From contig OY821742.1 of assembly GCA_963682055.1 (NCBI GenBank), forward strand, positions 14,663,752 to 14,727,751: a stretch of DNA of 64,000 bases. The letters run 5' to 3'. Of this stretch, positions 42,340 to 54,329 are shown piece by piece; position 1 is the stretch's first letter, and each line of letters opens with the position of its first letter. This DNA is from Primula veris (lineage: Eukaryota > Streptophyta > Magnoliopsida > Ericales > Primulaceae). The notes under the pieces were generated by a model. The model did no database searches and had not been told where the DNA came from. It worked only from the letters and a program-made list of their open reading frames with translations. The position numbers and the translations under genes were made by a program.

Positions 42340-42945
42340 GGAAAAATTATAAAAACATATCACTTTTATAACTAAATTATAAAAAACATACCCCAAACTT
42401 TTTAGTTACAAAAAACATACTTTGATGACGTCATATTATCTCTCTTCTCCATTCTTCTCCATTCTTATCTCTCTCCTCCATTCTTATCTATCGTGTATGA
42501 AATTTTGAAATTAGGGTATGAAATTTTAAAATTAGGGTATGAAGTTTTGAAAGTAGGGTATGAAGTTTTGAAATTAGGGTATGAACTCTTTTTTAGATAT
42601 TTGATTGTGATTCAGAACATTTAGGGTATGATATTTTAAAATTAGGGTATGACATTTTATAATTAGCATGTGAATATTTTATGAATTTTTAGTCAATTTG
42701 AGAGAGAGGGATAGGTGATTAGCATGTGTTAGAAATATGTGCGATTATCGTGTGTTAGAGAGAGAGGTACGATTAGAGAGAGAGAGTTGCGGTTAGAGAG
42801 AGGGGGGTTACATTATTGTTTGATTAGAATTAGAAAAATAATAAGTATATATATATGTATGTTTTTTATAAGTTAAGTTTTAGAGGTATGTTTTTTGTAA
42901 TATAACAGATGCAGGGTATGTTTCTTTGTAATTACCCCTAATAAT
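42340..42945. repeat. Element-like block with 21-bp tandem repeats
   Basis: Seven or so copies of a 20-21-bp unit (TTAGGGTATGAAATTTTGAAA and variants) run from 42493 to 42670, with one spacer. The outer parts (ATTATAAAAACATA...AAAAAACATACCCCAAA at 42345-42405, and the complement of 42845-42940, ATTACAAAGAAACATACCCT...TTACAAAAAACATACC) form an imperfect inverted repeat, suggesting a MITE with internal tandem expansion. CT/GA-rich microsatellites follow. Confidence 0.6.
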
Positions 42946-44899
42946 AATAATAATAAAAATCAATTTAGTAACAGAAAGACAAGTGTGTATGCTTAGTGCC
43001 TAGTCTCTCTCTCTCTCCAAAGAGATTCCATGCATTTCCGCTGTTTTTAACCAATCCCATATCTCTCTCATTTCACCTGGTCTGTACACTTATTACATAT
43101 ATAGAGAGAGAAAAAGAGAATTTACGGGTAGTTGTGTCTATTCTTCCTTTTCCCAAAAATTTATAAATAATAATAATAATTAAAATCTTCTAAATATCTT
43201 TATCAGAAGGGTGGGTCAGAAAAAAAAGGTTATTATAATAATACGTACAGAATATAGTATATATATACACACTTTTTGACTGTACCAATATCTTCATTTC
43301 TGTTATTTTCACCAGGTACTTTTACCTACTAACCTGCATCTCTCTCTCTCTCTATATATATATATATAAATTTAAATATGATATTTTGGGAGGTGAATAA
43401 GTGTCCGATTTCCTTTTTTTTTTTTTTATAGTAAATTTTTAATTTTTATTTTCTTGAAATATCCATTTTTTGTGGTTAAATCATATTAAATTTACACTTA
43501 TAGCCTCATATATTATCTAAGAAATAGTTTTTGTGTGAAAAATTCGACTTTTTGATACTTTTTGTTGAATTCTAAGAGAAATTGTTTCGATTCCTTAAAT
43601 AACACCATTTTGGAAGCAGAATGGAGTGAGTATATACATATATATATGTTATTTGTTTAATGATTAATGATGTTCTGTTTAGCTCGTGTGTACAACTATG
43701 GGACAGCTTTTTGTTAGTCTATGTTTAGATATTTGCTGAATTTGGGTAAATTTTCCAAATTTGGAGATAAAACTCAGATTTTGATGTTTTTTTCAGCTAT
43801 AAATGGGTAATTAAACAGTAAAAGGTCATTATTTAGTCCTTGGTTGTTATTTAAAATCTTAGATTGTCTCAAATTTTATATCTGTACTGGAAGATTTGAT
43901 TTTGGGTAATAAATGTGGAAATAAATTTATGTTTTTCTACAAAATTTCCTTCAAATCTTTTAAGGTCAGCTTATTTTTTCCTTTTATTTTTTTAAAGCTG
44001 TTTTTTTTTCCTCCTGAAACTATTAAAATTTAGTTAGACTAACCCATCTTTTTTTATACCATCCTCAAATAATTAGGCTTATTTGCAAAGCTATGGGTTC
44101 TTAAATAAATAACTAGAAGCAGATTTATGTTGTTTTAACTGTTTTCAGTGTCAAATTTTATTTATTAATTTATTTATTTTCACTTTGTTGAAAACTTCCA
44201 ACTTTATGTCTGTACTGGTAGATTTTGTTTCCAGTTAATGAATGTGGGGAATAGATTTGCGCTCTTTATACTATTTCTTTAAATTGATAAATTGTATTGA
44301 AAATTTCCAGATTTATGTCTGTACTGGTTGCTGCTTTCAAGCCTTCTTAGTTGAAGATTTCTTTACAATGCTATTTTTCTGTCCATCTTAAAAAAGCTGA
44401 TTTATCTTTTTGTGTTTTTACCGGAAGAAACCAGAAATTTTAAGAATTGTCAGTTTCAAATATACCTTACATTCTTAAGAGATACAGCCAAACAAGCTTA
44501 TCTGTTGAGTTAACATGATTACTTTCCATAGTTGGAAAGTGTAAATTTTCTAGCTATTGTTGTTGGCTAATGACTAATGAGTGTTTGATTGTTGATTTTT
44601 TTGAGCTATTTTTTGAACTTTAATACCAATGGAAATGCCACCAAACAACTCTATGAATTGTTTCGTCGTCACAGACTCTCCTTTTGAATTCTGAGTCGTT
44701 ATCGAGTTCCTAGATTACTTCAATTTTATTCACTAATTACATCTGTTAACTAGCTGGTATTTTTTTCTTACTGACAGAAGTCTAATAATTTATTTTATGC
44801 AATTTGAATTGTAGTATATGTTGGATTACTCCGTGATATTACGATACACCCACAAATTCGAATAAGGAGGCATAAAGTTTGATTGAGAAAAGGATCATA
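42946..44899 (+). promoter_or_regulatory. Upstream region of the WRKY gene, including a probable leader intron
   Basis: It contains CT microsatellites (about 43006-43018, 43341-43353), an (AT)n run and a diverged Stowaway-like copy at 43388-43630 (shares TTAAATCATATTAAATTTACA with the PEX5 intron element). The long T-rich stretch 43700-44850 without repeats, with repeated TTTATGTCTGTACTGGTAGATTT motifs (near 43880, 44204, 44311), looks like an intron in the 5' UTR, but exact splice sites cannot be fixed. No TATA box is confidently placed. Confidence 0.45.
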
Positions 44900-47800
44900 A
44901 TGGGGGAACAAGACGATCGTGTATCTGATTACGGTGATTGGGGAACTCTTAGCCCGAGCCCAAGGACATTTTTCTCGTCCTTATTAGGTGATGACATAAC
45001 CTCAAAGCAAATATTTGAAAACAGCAATAACATGCTATTTTGTTTGGATAATAACATGATGGGCCAAAACAACGACAATGACAAGACAAATGGCGATCTA
45101 ACGAGATTGGATTTGTATTCTCAGCAGAAAATGAACTCTCGTGGGGGGTTATTAGAAAGGATGGCAGCTAGAGCCGGATTCAATGCTCCGAAATTAAATA
45201 CGGAGGGTGTTAGGCCGAGTGGCATTTCTGAAAACCAAGATAGTCGTCGGTCTACTTTTTTGACGATTCCTCCTGGATTAAGTCCCACGACACTATTGGA
45301 ATCTCCGGTTTTTCTTTCCAATTCGTTGGTAAGAAGCTCAAATATATGAAAGTTTTTTTCTAATAAATCTTTGTGTAAAAAAATTGGCTGATGTGATGCA
45401 TAGTATATTAGTTTTGATTCTTGTTATTTATAAGTTACTTTAAGAACATCGTTTTGAAGAGATTCTGTTTTGTTTCATATACAAATATACATTTTAGGTT
45501 TGTAGCTTGAGAAAGACGTGGGCAGCTCATTTGTTAACTCTCTCAGTTGTCCTGTGATGAGTATTAATAATTTATGCTGATTAAAGGAGTCAAAAAAGCC
45601 TAAAGGGGAACCTTTTTCTTCTTTACTTTTTTAATATAACGTATTATGCTATTTACCAAGTAACTGTTGAATTATGTGGCACTTATAGTGGTTAATGACG
45701 CCTTAAGGGGGATCATCTTATTTGTAATGAATATTCTTGTCCATTAATGTGGCATTTGAGTGTGAGTTGGAATAAGTTTGTGTCATGTTTCGGCTGATAG
45801 ACATTAGCTAGTCTTTAAAAAGAAAAAAAGAGAGAAGCATTGACTACATTGAATTTGTTATGTTGCCCTGTTTTGCCGTTTGGGAAGAAACTAGAATCAT
45901 CCAGTTTAACTGTTGAGCATTTTGAGGCCAAATAACCAAAAAACTCTTGGGTACAAACCTAATCCACCAAATAAAGTTGAATTTTTAAATAAAAGTACAA
46001 AAAACTTAAATTTAAAAGATGTAACCTACAAGACCACAAGTCTCCCTAATCAGCCTAAAGCTCTTCTCAAATCCATATTTTTCTAGGATTTTCAAATTAC
46101 TTCAACTTTGAGTTTTCACATACTGCAGAAGTTACTAATTTTTGTAAATAATGTAGGCTCAGCCATCTCCAACGACTGGAAAGTTTCCGTTTTCCTTTGG
46201 TGGTATTAACGATAGAAACTTCTCATTAGCTACGGAAGGTTTTGATAAAAGTCAAGATAATTTATACGGACAAACAGACGCCTCATCATTTGCGTTCAAA
46301 ACTGTCCCGGAATCAGGACACTCATCTTTTTTTGGCCCCTCAAACAACGTAATTTCTCTTTAAAAATTTGCCTTTTACCTTTCTATTTGCTTTGTTATTC
46401 CTTTCCTTTATTTTAATCTCTCATTAGAAAAAAATTTGGTGATACTCAATGCCCCCTTCATACAACTAAGGCCTTGTTTAGTTGCAGATTTTAAGCCCGT
46501 TTTTTCCCCTAAAAGGTGAATTTAACCAGCATAAAAGGTGGGATTATTTGGTTCATTGATCTGAAAAGTTAGAAGTTATACTGGGGGAACCCAGCTTTTC
46601 ACTGAATCTAAAATCCAGCTTATTTGCTTATATGCTGCAACCATACAAACCCCAGTTAAGCTTTGTCATGTCAAATCCTAGAAAAGTTCAGCTTCTAAAC
46701 TGATCAACCAAATGCAGTACAACTTCTTAAGCAGAAAAATGAAGGAAACCAGTTTTTTAGTTCTGAGATAATTTATAATAGCCTGATCGATGAACTTGTT
46801 TGCATACAACCTTTAAACTTAGCATGATTTTCTTTTCTTTTTGGTTACTCAATAGCTAACGTGCTTTTCGTTGATCAGCTTATTAGCTGAGCTTTTCTAG
46901 GCTTTTTTAGCCTGGAGAAGCTAGAAGGTGGAAGCTGGACAAACACAGCTTTTCCATAGCATAAAAAAAACCCAGCTTATTTGCTTAAAAGCCAGGGTTA
47001 ATCTAATATTCAATTTTCCTGCTCTCTTCCTCATCAGAACTTTCCTGGATTTGAGGTTTCAAGGGCGGAGAATTTGTCACCGCCAGACGATCAGCAAGAC
47101 GAGGAAGTACATCAGCCTAGCAGCGGAGATCTATTGCCAGGTGGGGCCCCAGCAGAAGATGGTTATAATTGGCGTAAATACGGACAAAAACAAGTTAAGG
47201 GTAGTGTATACCCTCGAAGTTACTACAAATGCACACATCCGAATTGCACGGTTAAGAAAAAGGTGGAGAGGTCCCAAGAGGGACATATTACGGAGATCAT
47301 CTACAAGGGGACCCATATTCACCCCAAACTTCCGGCCAATCGCCGATCAGGTGCAGATTTGCTATTAGATACTGAAGCTGATACTGCGACATCATCGGCA
47401 TCTTTGGGAGCTCAGAATGATGATAACGGAGAGGATGATGATCGAGCAACACATGGCAGTGCTTCATTGGGTTATGATGAGGAAGAGGACGAGACTGAGT
47501 CAAAGAGAAGGTAAATCACTTGTTTCTCTTGCAATATGTATGTGAATTACTGTAAGTTCTTTTATCCAGACTCCAAAACCAGACCCTAATCCAGATTGTG
47601 TCTAAGTAGCTAACAGACCTCATCTTGTGCTTGAACAGTCTGGGTTCGTGTCTGGTCTTGAGTGTGGGTACATACATGGTTACCCTTTAATGGTGTGCGC
47701 TAGAGGTGGATTTATAGCAAATTAATTTATTTTTTTGAATTTTTTCTATATATTTGTTGGTGCAGGAAAATAGAAGCAGCTTATGCAGCGGATATGTGCG

Positions 47801-48825
47801 GGGCTACTAGAGCGATTCGGGAACCTAGAGTTGTGGTTCAAACAACCAGTGAGGTGGACGTTCTAGACGATGGATATCGCTGGCGCAAGTATGGACAAAA
47901 AGTCGTTAAAGGAAATCCTAACCCAAGGTTTACTTCTCATACTTCATTCCCACTATTTTATAACACGAACACCATGATGGCACATCTCACGTGCTACCAC
48001 CAGCGATGCTGGTTAAAAGTTAAACCAGCAATTATATATTATCCTAGTTTTCAATATGGATATTGGTGGTACCATATTGGCATATATCTGTTCATTAATT
48101 TTGGGGTTCCATGGGAATGTCGGTAAGGTATTCGGGCTAATACCGAGTTTTTCCATTATGGACATTTAATATTTTTTATTTTGTTGTTTCTTAATCCAAA
48201 TATTGGATATATGTTACTTGTGGGCGGATTAACCCTCATAAGTAATAAGGATTAAATATTTACCTAAAATAATTTAAGGTCAGATATATCTACATAAAAC
48301 GCTTCATTGATAAAATACGTATTTATCTTTTTGTTCCTCGTGGATAGGAGCTACTACAAGTGCACACATGCTGGCTGCAATGTACGTAAGCACGTGGAGC
48401 GGGCATCAAATGACCTTAAGTCAGTTATAACCACGTACGAGGGCAAGCACAACCACGAGGTCCCTGTGGCCCGCAACAACTCTCACCAAGCCTCTGCCAA
48501 TGGGCCTGCCCGTAATCAGAGGTCCGACGCAGCCCAATCACACAACGGCACTGATAGGTTTGCTGGGAATCAGTTTGGACCTGGACTTGGGTATGGTTTT
48601 GGGATGGGCCAGCCCAGCCTCGCAAACTTGGCAATGGCTGGGCTTGGGCCAGATAGGATTGGGCTCTCCATTATGCCACCTCATCAGTATTTGGGACAGC
48701 ATTTTAGGTTCGAGGGGATGGGATTTATGTTGCCGAAAGGAGATCCTAAAGTGGAACCTTTTACGGATATTAATTTTCCGAATGGGTATTATCAAATGAT
48801 GAGTCGGTTACCCCTTGGACCTTAA
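44900..48825 (+). CDS. WRKY20: Group I WRKY transcription factor, WRKY20-like (five exons, 577 aa)
   Basis: Exons: 44900-45328, 46157-46348, 47038-47510, 47766-47927, 48348-48825; all introns GT-AG and phases consistent (total 1734 nt). ATG 44900 ([14 protein letters not shown]) is the first AUG in frame. Exon 1 has [15 protein letters not shown], then [20 protein letters not shown] and, in exon 2, [10 protein letters not shown], the Ser-Pro cluster that in group I WRKYs is a MAP kinase target region. N-terminal WRKY domain in exon 3: [15 protein letters not shown] with a C-X4-C...HIH zinc site. C-terminal domain split by the conserved intron after [49 protein letters not shown] before it is a likely nuclear signal. 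It binds W-box DNA in the nucleus. The WRKY20 assignment is by remembered similarity ([16 protein letters not shown]); WRKY2/34 are relatives. Confidence 0.92.
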
Positions 48826-49226
48826 ATGTAAAAAAATTTAATAGAAGTATTAATTAACGGTGGATCAGCAGTAAATATCTGGTTCCAATCGTGTAGTCAA
48901 AGAACTTGGTAAGCTGGTATAGAATCGGAAGAAATTTCTCAGACATTTGAAGATAGAAAGCATTAACTAACCAAAGGGGAAAAAGAGCGGTCCGGTACGA
49001 TCTTTCTTCTTTTCAATATAGAGAAGTTTAGTTATATAGAGGTTTAATTGGATCTATCTGATATTGTTCGGAATGAATTTTGGCTTTGGCTTTGCAGTTA
49101 CATTTACTGTTACATTACCCATTTTATGATAATATTGTGCTTGTTTCTTTTCTGTGGTAACCTAAAATTCATTCTACTTTAATTATTTTGGTAATCCAGA
49201 AATTCATTCTACTAGTCGGCTTATAC
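48826..49226 (+). other. 3' untranslated and downstream region of the WRKY gene
   Basis: AT-rich sequence after the TAA. No canonical AATAAA is well placed; ATAATATTG near 49128 and TTTAATAGAAG near 48837 are weak possibilities. No ORF. Confidence 0.4.
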
Positions 49227-49460
49227 TCCCTCCGTCCCAAAATATTGGGACACTATATATCTTCGTGCAAATTTGATCGGCAAATATCTCGTATTTAAAT
49301 TGTTAAAATGTAAAATTTTAAAATTTGTTCATATAGTTTAACATTTGAAATATGTGATTAACTTTTGAAAAAATCAATTTCGATAACTTAGATATGAGTT
49401 ATTTATCGGTCAAAATTGCACGTAGTTTCGTATAGTCCCAACAATTTGACACAGAGGGAG
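49227..49460. mobile_element. Stowaway MITE, 234 bp
   Basis: CTCCCTCCGTCCCAAAATAT at the left and CTCCCTCTGTGTCAAATTGT (complement) at the right, flanked by TA at 49225-49226 and 49461-49462. A textbook Stowaway terminal repeat and target duplication. Non-coding. Confidence 0.9.
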
Positions 49461-49875
49461 TATTTAAGCTTTTGCATATCTAACGTGAATACAATTTTGT
49501 TTTAGTCTTGAAATCAAACCATTTTTTTAATCTCAGTCTAAATTATTTTATTATTAAATAAATCAGTTAATCTAAATTGTCTAGGTGCTACGTTCAATTG
49601 CAATATGACTTACAACAAAATATTCAAAATTTATTATATATTTTAGCATTAAGGGACAGAAATGAAGTATAAAAAGAACATAAAATTACGTTTGAGAATG
49701 TAACAGACGTTTGAAGCAAAGACAGAAAGAACAGGAAATAAGTTAGCTTTGAGTAGGAAATAATCCTACTAGCTTATTCAATATAAAGTTCAAGCAAGCT
49801 ACACCAAAAATAGACTTTTAAAAGCTAATGTGGTACAACGTATGAAAAGTGAACTTCTCAAGATAATCATGAAAG

Positions 49876-50092
49876 TCAATTGAAGCCTGGAAAGATATCA
49901 AGTGCATCCGGGCTGGGATTTGTGAGACATTTCTTGCGGTATTCGGAATAGCAAAACGGGCGGTAAAGTGGAGGGTGTTGATCGTCAGAGAGCTGAGGTG
50001 GCACCTCCAATATCACTTCCTTCTTGGAAACAAATGGAATCCACACGAGAACCTCTCCTCCGAACCGCTCATAACGACCCTGTGTTTTAGAG
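49876..50092 (-). pseudogene. 2-oxoglutarate/Fe(II) dioxygenase, last-exon fragment
   Basis: Reads QGRYERFGGEVLVWIPF, EVPPQLSDDQHPPLYRPF and ends in a TGA at 49876-49878. It corresponds to the C-terminus of AOP-type plant 2-oxoglutarate-dependent dioxygenases. The part that should precede it, containing the iron-binding His and the 2-oxoglutarate-binding Arg ('HRV'), is absent: at about 50093 the sequence passes into a GGGTCGGGA-rich repeat. The enzyme cannot be complete. Confidence 0.65.
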
Positions 50093-50680
50093 CAGGGGTG
50101 GTTTAGGGTCGGGACTCGACCCGTAAACGCTCAACCCGTATCCCGACCCGATTACTTTTGGAAGTGAAAAAAAATCCGATCCCGACCCAACAAAAGTTGG
50201 GACCCGACTTTTTCGGGATCCGAATTTTCGGGATCCCGTAGGGTCGGGATATGTTTATCTCGAATCTCCTGACATATTTTTTTTATTTTACGACGACGTA
50301 ATTTTTTATTAACAATTTTCATTTGAAAAGTGTAAACATGTTATTAACACGAAACATATTCCTAGTTTAAAAATAACATTCCTAATAAATGAAAAAAGAA
50401 ATTACCATGCAGTAGTAAAAATAGTGTGAAACTACAAATAATGGAATATATAAAAAAATTGATACGTTTTTTATCAGATTCTTTTATTATTTAGTTTTAT
50501 TCAAACAAGAAACAATTATCATACTAAATGAGATACATTATCATTATAATTTTTATAATCGGAAAATAATTATTATTTATCTTTCTTGAAAATAACAATA
50601 TAATTTTTTTAATTTAAATATATTTTTTATTTTAATAGTTTCATATATTCAAAAATACAAATCTTACCTTATATATATGT
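50093..50680 (+). mobile_element. GGGTCGGGA-rich repeat element, half copy, inserted in the dioxygenase remnant
   Basis: It begins GCAGGGGTGGTTTAGGGTCG and contains clustered GGGTCGGGA / CCCGACCCG and GGGATCCCG motifs, followed by an AT-rich body (GTAAACATGTTATTAACACGAA, ATACGTTTTTTATCAGATTC). The same succession is found complemented at about 53150-53745. A GC-rich, motif-dense end on an AT-rich body is reminiscent of hAT (Ac/Ds-type) subterminal regions, but no terminal repeat or target duplication could be fixed here. Confidence 0.55.
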
Positions 50681-51126
50681 ACTAGATATCTAGGCGATGT
50701 GTGATAGCTCATTTCTGTTTATCACAGTATTTTACTACGAAAATCTTGGTTTTACACGCATATTTAGTAAAATCGCAAAAAGAGAGTGCAGGCGGAAATA
50801 AGTAAAACTCAGTGTTAAACTAGTCGAAGGGTTTCAGTGTAATTAAAAACTGGTGACTTTTTAACCTGCAACCCTAAAAGCCCTGACCTTTAAACCACTG
50901 GAATGGGCTCTTCATCAATTTCATTATGATGAAAATGTTAGGATAACAACAAACGTCTATTGTTTTCTTGATGCTAAAGTGTATGATTAAGCACCTAACA
51001 TAATGTATGTTGCTATCATGACAATTTTCTTGCAGTATTTTCTTTTTTGCCAGGAAATTTGGTGTAGAGGACTGGAAAAGTATTTAAAACTAGTATTGAT
51101 CGTTAGTAATTAGAGTATGCACAGAC
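50681..51126. other. Spacer between repeat and dioxygenase exon
   Basis: Former intron of the dioxygenase gene by position. No coding sequence or repeat is recognised. Confidence 0.35.
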
Positions 51127-51454
51127 CTGAAGAGCATCTCCGACAACGACTGCAAGGGATCCGTTAGGAATGGTAGGAAAGACCCAATTCCCATCTTTAG
51201 TTAGGCCTTGAAGACCATGGACTGAATTTTGAAGCAAAACCGCAAACAGGTTCTTATCGACGTGGGGTTGAAAACCAAGGCTCTCTTCGTCGCTTTTGGG
51301 CAACCTGTACTTTATTGTACGGAAAGTGCTTGTGGTGTTCTCGTCGAAAGCTTTTTTCTCGTAATACTCCTGAAGTCCATAGCTATCAGATATCATCTTT
51401 AGTAATAAGAGGCATAGTTGCATCACACTTGCATTGACAGAGTCGAAAACCTTG
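51127..51454 (-). pseudogene. 2-oxoglutarate/Fe(II) dioxygenase, internal exon
   Basis: Exon bounded by an acceptor (TTTCCTTTTAG before 51454) and a donor (GTCTGT after 51127). It reads KVFDSVNASVMQLCLLLLKM, then FRTIKYRLPKSDEESLGFQP, then HVDKNLFAVLLQNSVHGLQG, ending IPNGSLAVVVGDALQ. HVD is the His-x-Asp iron-binding pair of the 2OG-Fe(II) oxygenase fold. The N-terminal exons that should lie above 51454 are not found up to 52880, and the exon with the distal His is missing below. It is a gene remnant, AOP-like by memory of the family. Confidence 0.75.
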
Positions 51455-52887
51455 CTAAAAGGAAACATCAACAAATAAATTCCAAATCAACTTCTATCCA
51501 CATTAAGGGCTTGAGCGATGACAGCTTCAAGAATTTAACCTTTCGTAAGACTCTAGGATTTTGAGCCTGGAGTACCCAAAATGAAAATAATAAAATTGAC
51601 CGACCAGTAATTGGTAACCAAGTACACCGCAATATATAGCTGGTCTTCTATGACAGCAGAGTTATAGGTTTCATGAGCTCATGGTGTCGAAACATGTGAT
51701 AGTTCTCTGAGAACAAACTTCCATGCCATCACCGTGTGCTTTATATTTCATTTGTCGAAAGGCGCTGAGATGACTTGTTTCTATAATCACTACTGTTCTA
51801 ATTCGCTAATAGTATAAATTTACTTTTAAAAGAAAAAAGTTTCAGAAAAAAATTGAAACATACTGAAAGCGGTTAAATGATTTTTTTTTTAAAATGGGAC
51901 CAAACAAGTCCTTAACTAGAAGTGGGATCTGACTATTTTTTTATAAATAAAATCTCCTAGTACTCTTTATGTTGTTATGCTGTCGATTTTTCTCAATACA
52001 TGAATTAGCAATAGACAGACATATGAGGCAGGCGTGGACTTTGTTCCTCCTGTGTCGCATCGTTGGCGTCAAGTTGTGTGTAGATGGTGTAGATGTTGAG
52101 TAGGCACACCCAAAGGTGTTCAAGAAGAGTATTACTTAATTAATTTGTAAATTTACTTGTGAAAAATGTGAACTTGTATTATTTTCTGTTTATTGTTTGT
52201 GTGTTTTCTTGACATCTAGAAAAATAACAAAATTATTCAAGCAAAATTAGGATAACATCGGCACTACATGGAAGACCTCCAAGAGCATGTGAAGGACTAA
52301 AACTTGGGGGATTGGAGGTATTTTGTAGATTAAATGTGTTTATTTACTTCATACTTAGTTTGTTTATTGAGTACTTAGCTACTTTTATATTCAGAAAGTC
52401 TTCGGGCTTCCCTTACGGATGCCATCGTCTATACAACTTGTTTGTCTATAACAGTCGATAGCTTTCGTTTGCACTCGAGCATATATTTACGCGTTAAAAG
52501 AAAGAGGGAATGATGCCTTCACTCGTTGTTGTTCCGCTTGATGAACATCAATAAAAAAAATTGTAATGTCAACTTAGCCTAATCAATGTGAGTTTTCTTT
52601 TTCTAAAATTGCATATCTGTAATGATAGTTATCATTTATGTACTTCTATTTTCATAAGGGTGAGTACGTATGACTAATGCTGGAGATATAATCAGCTAGC
52701 CGAGGAGCAGAGCCCCTTACACGGGTATGCCAAAGGACACAAAAATCTCGGGCGTCTTTCGAGTTAAGGACACAAAGTGGAATTTTGTATTTATTGGCTT
52801 TTGTTTACAGTTTTAATTTAAATAATTTTGATGAACTAAAGATTACCAAAGTGAGTTGTTAGCTTACACTATAAAGTATACTCCGGA
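51455..52887. other. Intergenic DNA without a recognised feature
   Basis: AT-rich. The 60-codon minus frame at 51941-52123 has no family features. The stretch 52400-52760 is of more ordinary base composition (GAGCAGAGCCCCTTACACGG) but encodes nothing recognisable. Confidence 0.4.
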
Positions 52888-53745
52888 GTAGTGCTGCGAA
52901 AAAATCCCGAAATCCGACCCGACAAACTTCGGGATCGGATGACAATTTTGACTTCGTCGGGTGTCCTGACCCGATCCGACCCGATTTTAAATTAATTTAT
53001 ATTTTATATAAAAATATAAATTAATTTATATCAAATGCAAGTGATAAGAATCGAACTATGTACATCTAGCATACCATGTAAGCACTCTACCATACGAGAT
53101 ACAATCATTTTCATTCTATATATTAGTTATAATTATATAAGTATAATATAGATTTGTATTTTTGAATATGTGAAACTATTAAAATAAAAAATATACTTAA
53201 ATTAAAAAAATTATATTGTTATTTTCAAGAAAGATAAATGATTATTATTTTCCGATTATAAAAATTATAATGATAATGTATTTCATTTAGTATGATAATT
53301 ATTGCTTGTGTGAATAAAACTAAATAATAAAAGAATCTGATAAAAAACGTATCAATTTTTTTATCTACTCTATTATTTGTAGTTTCACACTATTTTTTTC
53401 ACTACATGTTAATTTATTTTTTAATTTATTAGAAATGTTATTTTTAAACTAGGATCATGTTTCGTGTTAATAACATATTTAGACTTCTCAAATGAAAATT
53501 GTTAATAAAAAATGACGTCATCCTAAAATAAAAAATAAGTCGGAAGATTCGGGATAAACATATCCCGACCATACGGGATCCCGAAAATTCGGGTCCCGAA
53601 AAAGTCGGGTCCCGAAAAAGTCGGGTCCCGACTTTTGTAGGGTCGGGATCGAGATTTTTTTTTTTCACTTACAAAAGTAATCGGGTCAGGATACGTATTG
53701 AATGTTTACGGGTCGGATCCCGACCCTAACCTACCCGTATTCGGG
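52888..53745 (-). mobile_element. GGGTCGGGA-rich repeat element, fuller copy, inverted relative to 50093-50680
   Basis: Both ends are dense in the motif: CCGAAATCCGACCCGAC... at 52905-52985 and GGGATCCCGAAAATTCGGGT...CCCGACCCTAACC at 53550-53735. Between them is the AT-rich body shared (complemented) with 50093-50680. It contains no transposase ORF, so it is non-autonomous. The hAT class is suspected only. In 53590-53640 AAAAGTCGGGTCCCG is tandemly repeated. Confidence 0.55.
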
Positions 53746-54095
53746 AGAGTCTAAAAAAACGAGGATACCTCAAAAATAAGATTTAAATAATTAATTATTA
53801 GTAACAAGAGATTTGAGAATAGAAAAGTAGAGACAAGAGGAAAACAACGGAGATATTATTGTAGTTGACTTGTGTAATACTGTAAATGATGAAGTTGGTT
53901 AAAAAAATTCCAGATAATTTGTACAACCATTATTTTCCAAAATTTCAAATAAAAACCAGACCAAAGACAATCTTATTGATATGTAGAGTAGTGCTTAAAA
54001 AAAAAACGACCTAAGTGTATTTTAGCGAGAATCAAATCTAATATATTGAAGAATGAAGTAGAAAATATACAAATTGTGGTTTATAAATATTTAGT
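53746..54095. other. Spacer next to the right copia element
   Basis: AT-rich, no ORF or repeat of note. Confidence 0.4.
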
Positions 54096-54319
54096 TGTTG
54101 TGTGACATATTAGCTCGTTATAGATATATATAGAGATATGTATAGATATAGAGAGAGGTATGAGAAACAACAGACGAATTATTTATTCATTAATATGATT
54201 GTATATATAGAGAGATACATTAAGAGACTCCTGACGCTCTTTATATAATAGAGAACAGGGAAAGCCCAATATAGGCCCAATAGAGTAAGGCCCAAGATGA
54301 CCAATAATATCCTACAACA
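54096..54319 (-). repeat. 3' LTR of right copia copy (complete)
   Basis: 224 bp, on the minus strand TGTTGTAGGATATTATTGG...ATGTCACACAACA, perfect TG...CA ends. It is preceded by the polypurine tract AAAGGGGGAG (complement of 54320-54329). It contains TATTATATAAAGAG (TATA-like). It defines the LTR boundaries used for the other three, less complete LTRs in the window. Confidence 0.88.
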
Positions 54320-54329
54320 CTCCCCCTTT

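Noticed and set aside
46460..46990. Possible MITE in WRKY intron 2 (AAGGCCTTGTTTAGTTGCAG and CTGGACAAACACAGC ends, internal TTATTTGCTTA repeats)
   Set aside because: Ends do not match well enough as inverted repeats and no target duplication was found; it may be a decayed element.
46928..47368. 146-codon plus-strand ORF overlapping WRKY exon 3
   Set aside because: Different frame from the N-terminal WRKY domain, which is unmistakable at 47074-47514; its first part is intron.
47928..48347. Read-through of WRKY exon 4 into the following 200 bases (110-codon ORF)
   Set aside because: The conserved intron in the C-terminal WRKY domain starts after NPNPR here; reading through would destroy the zinc site found in exon 5.
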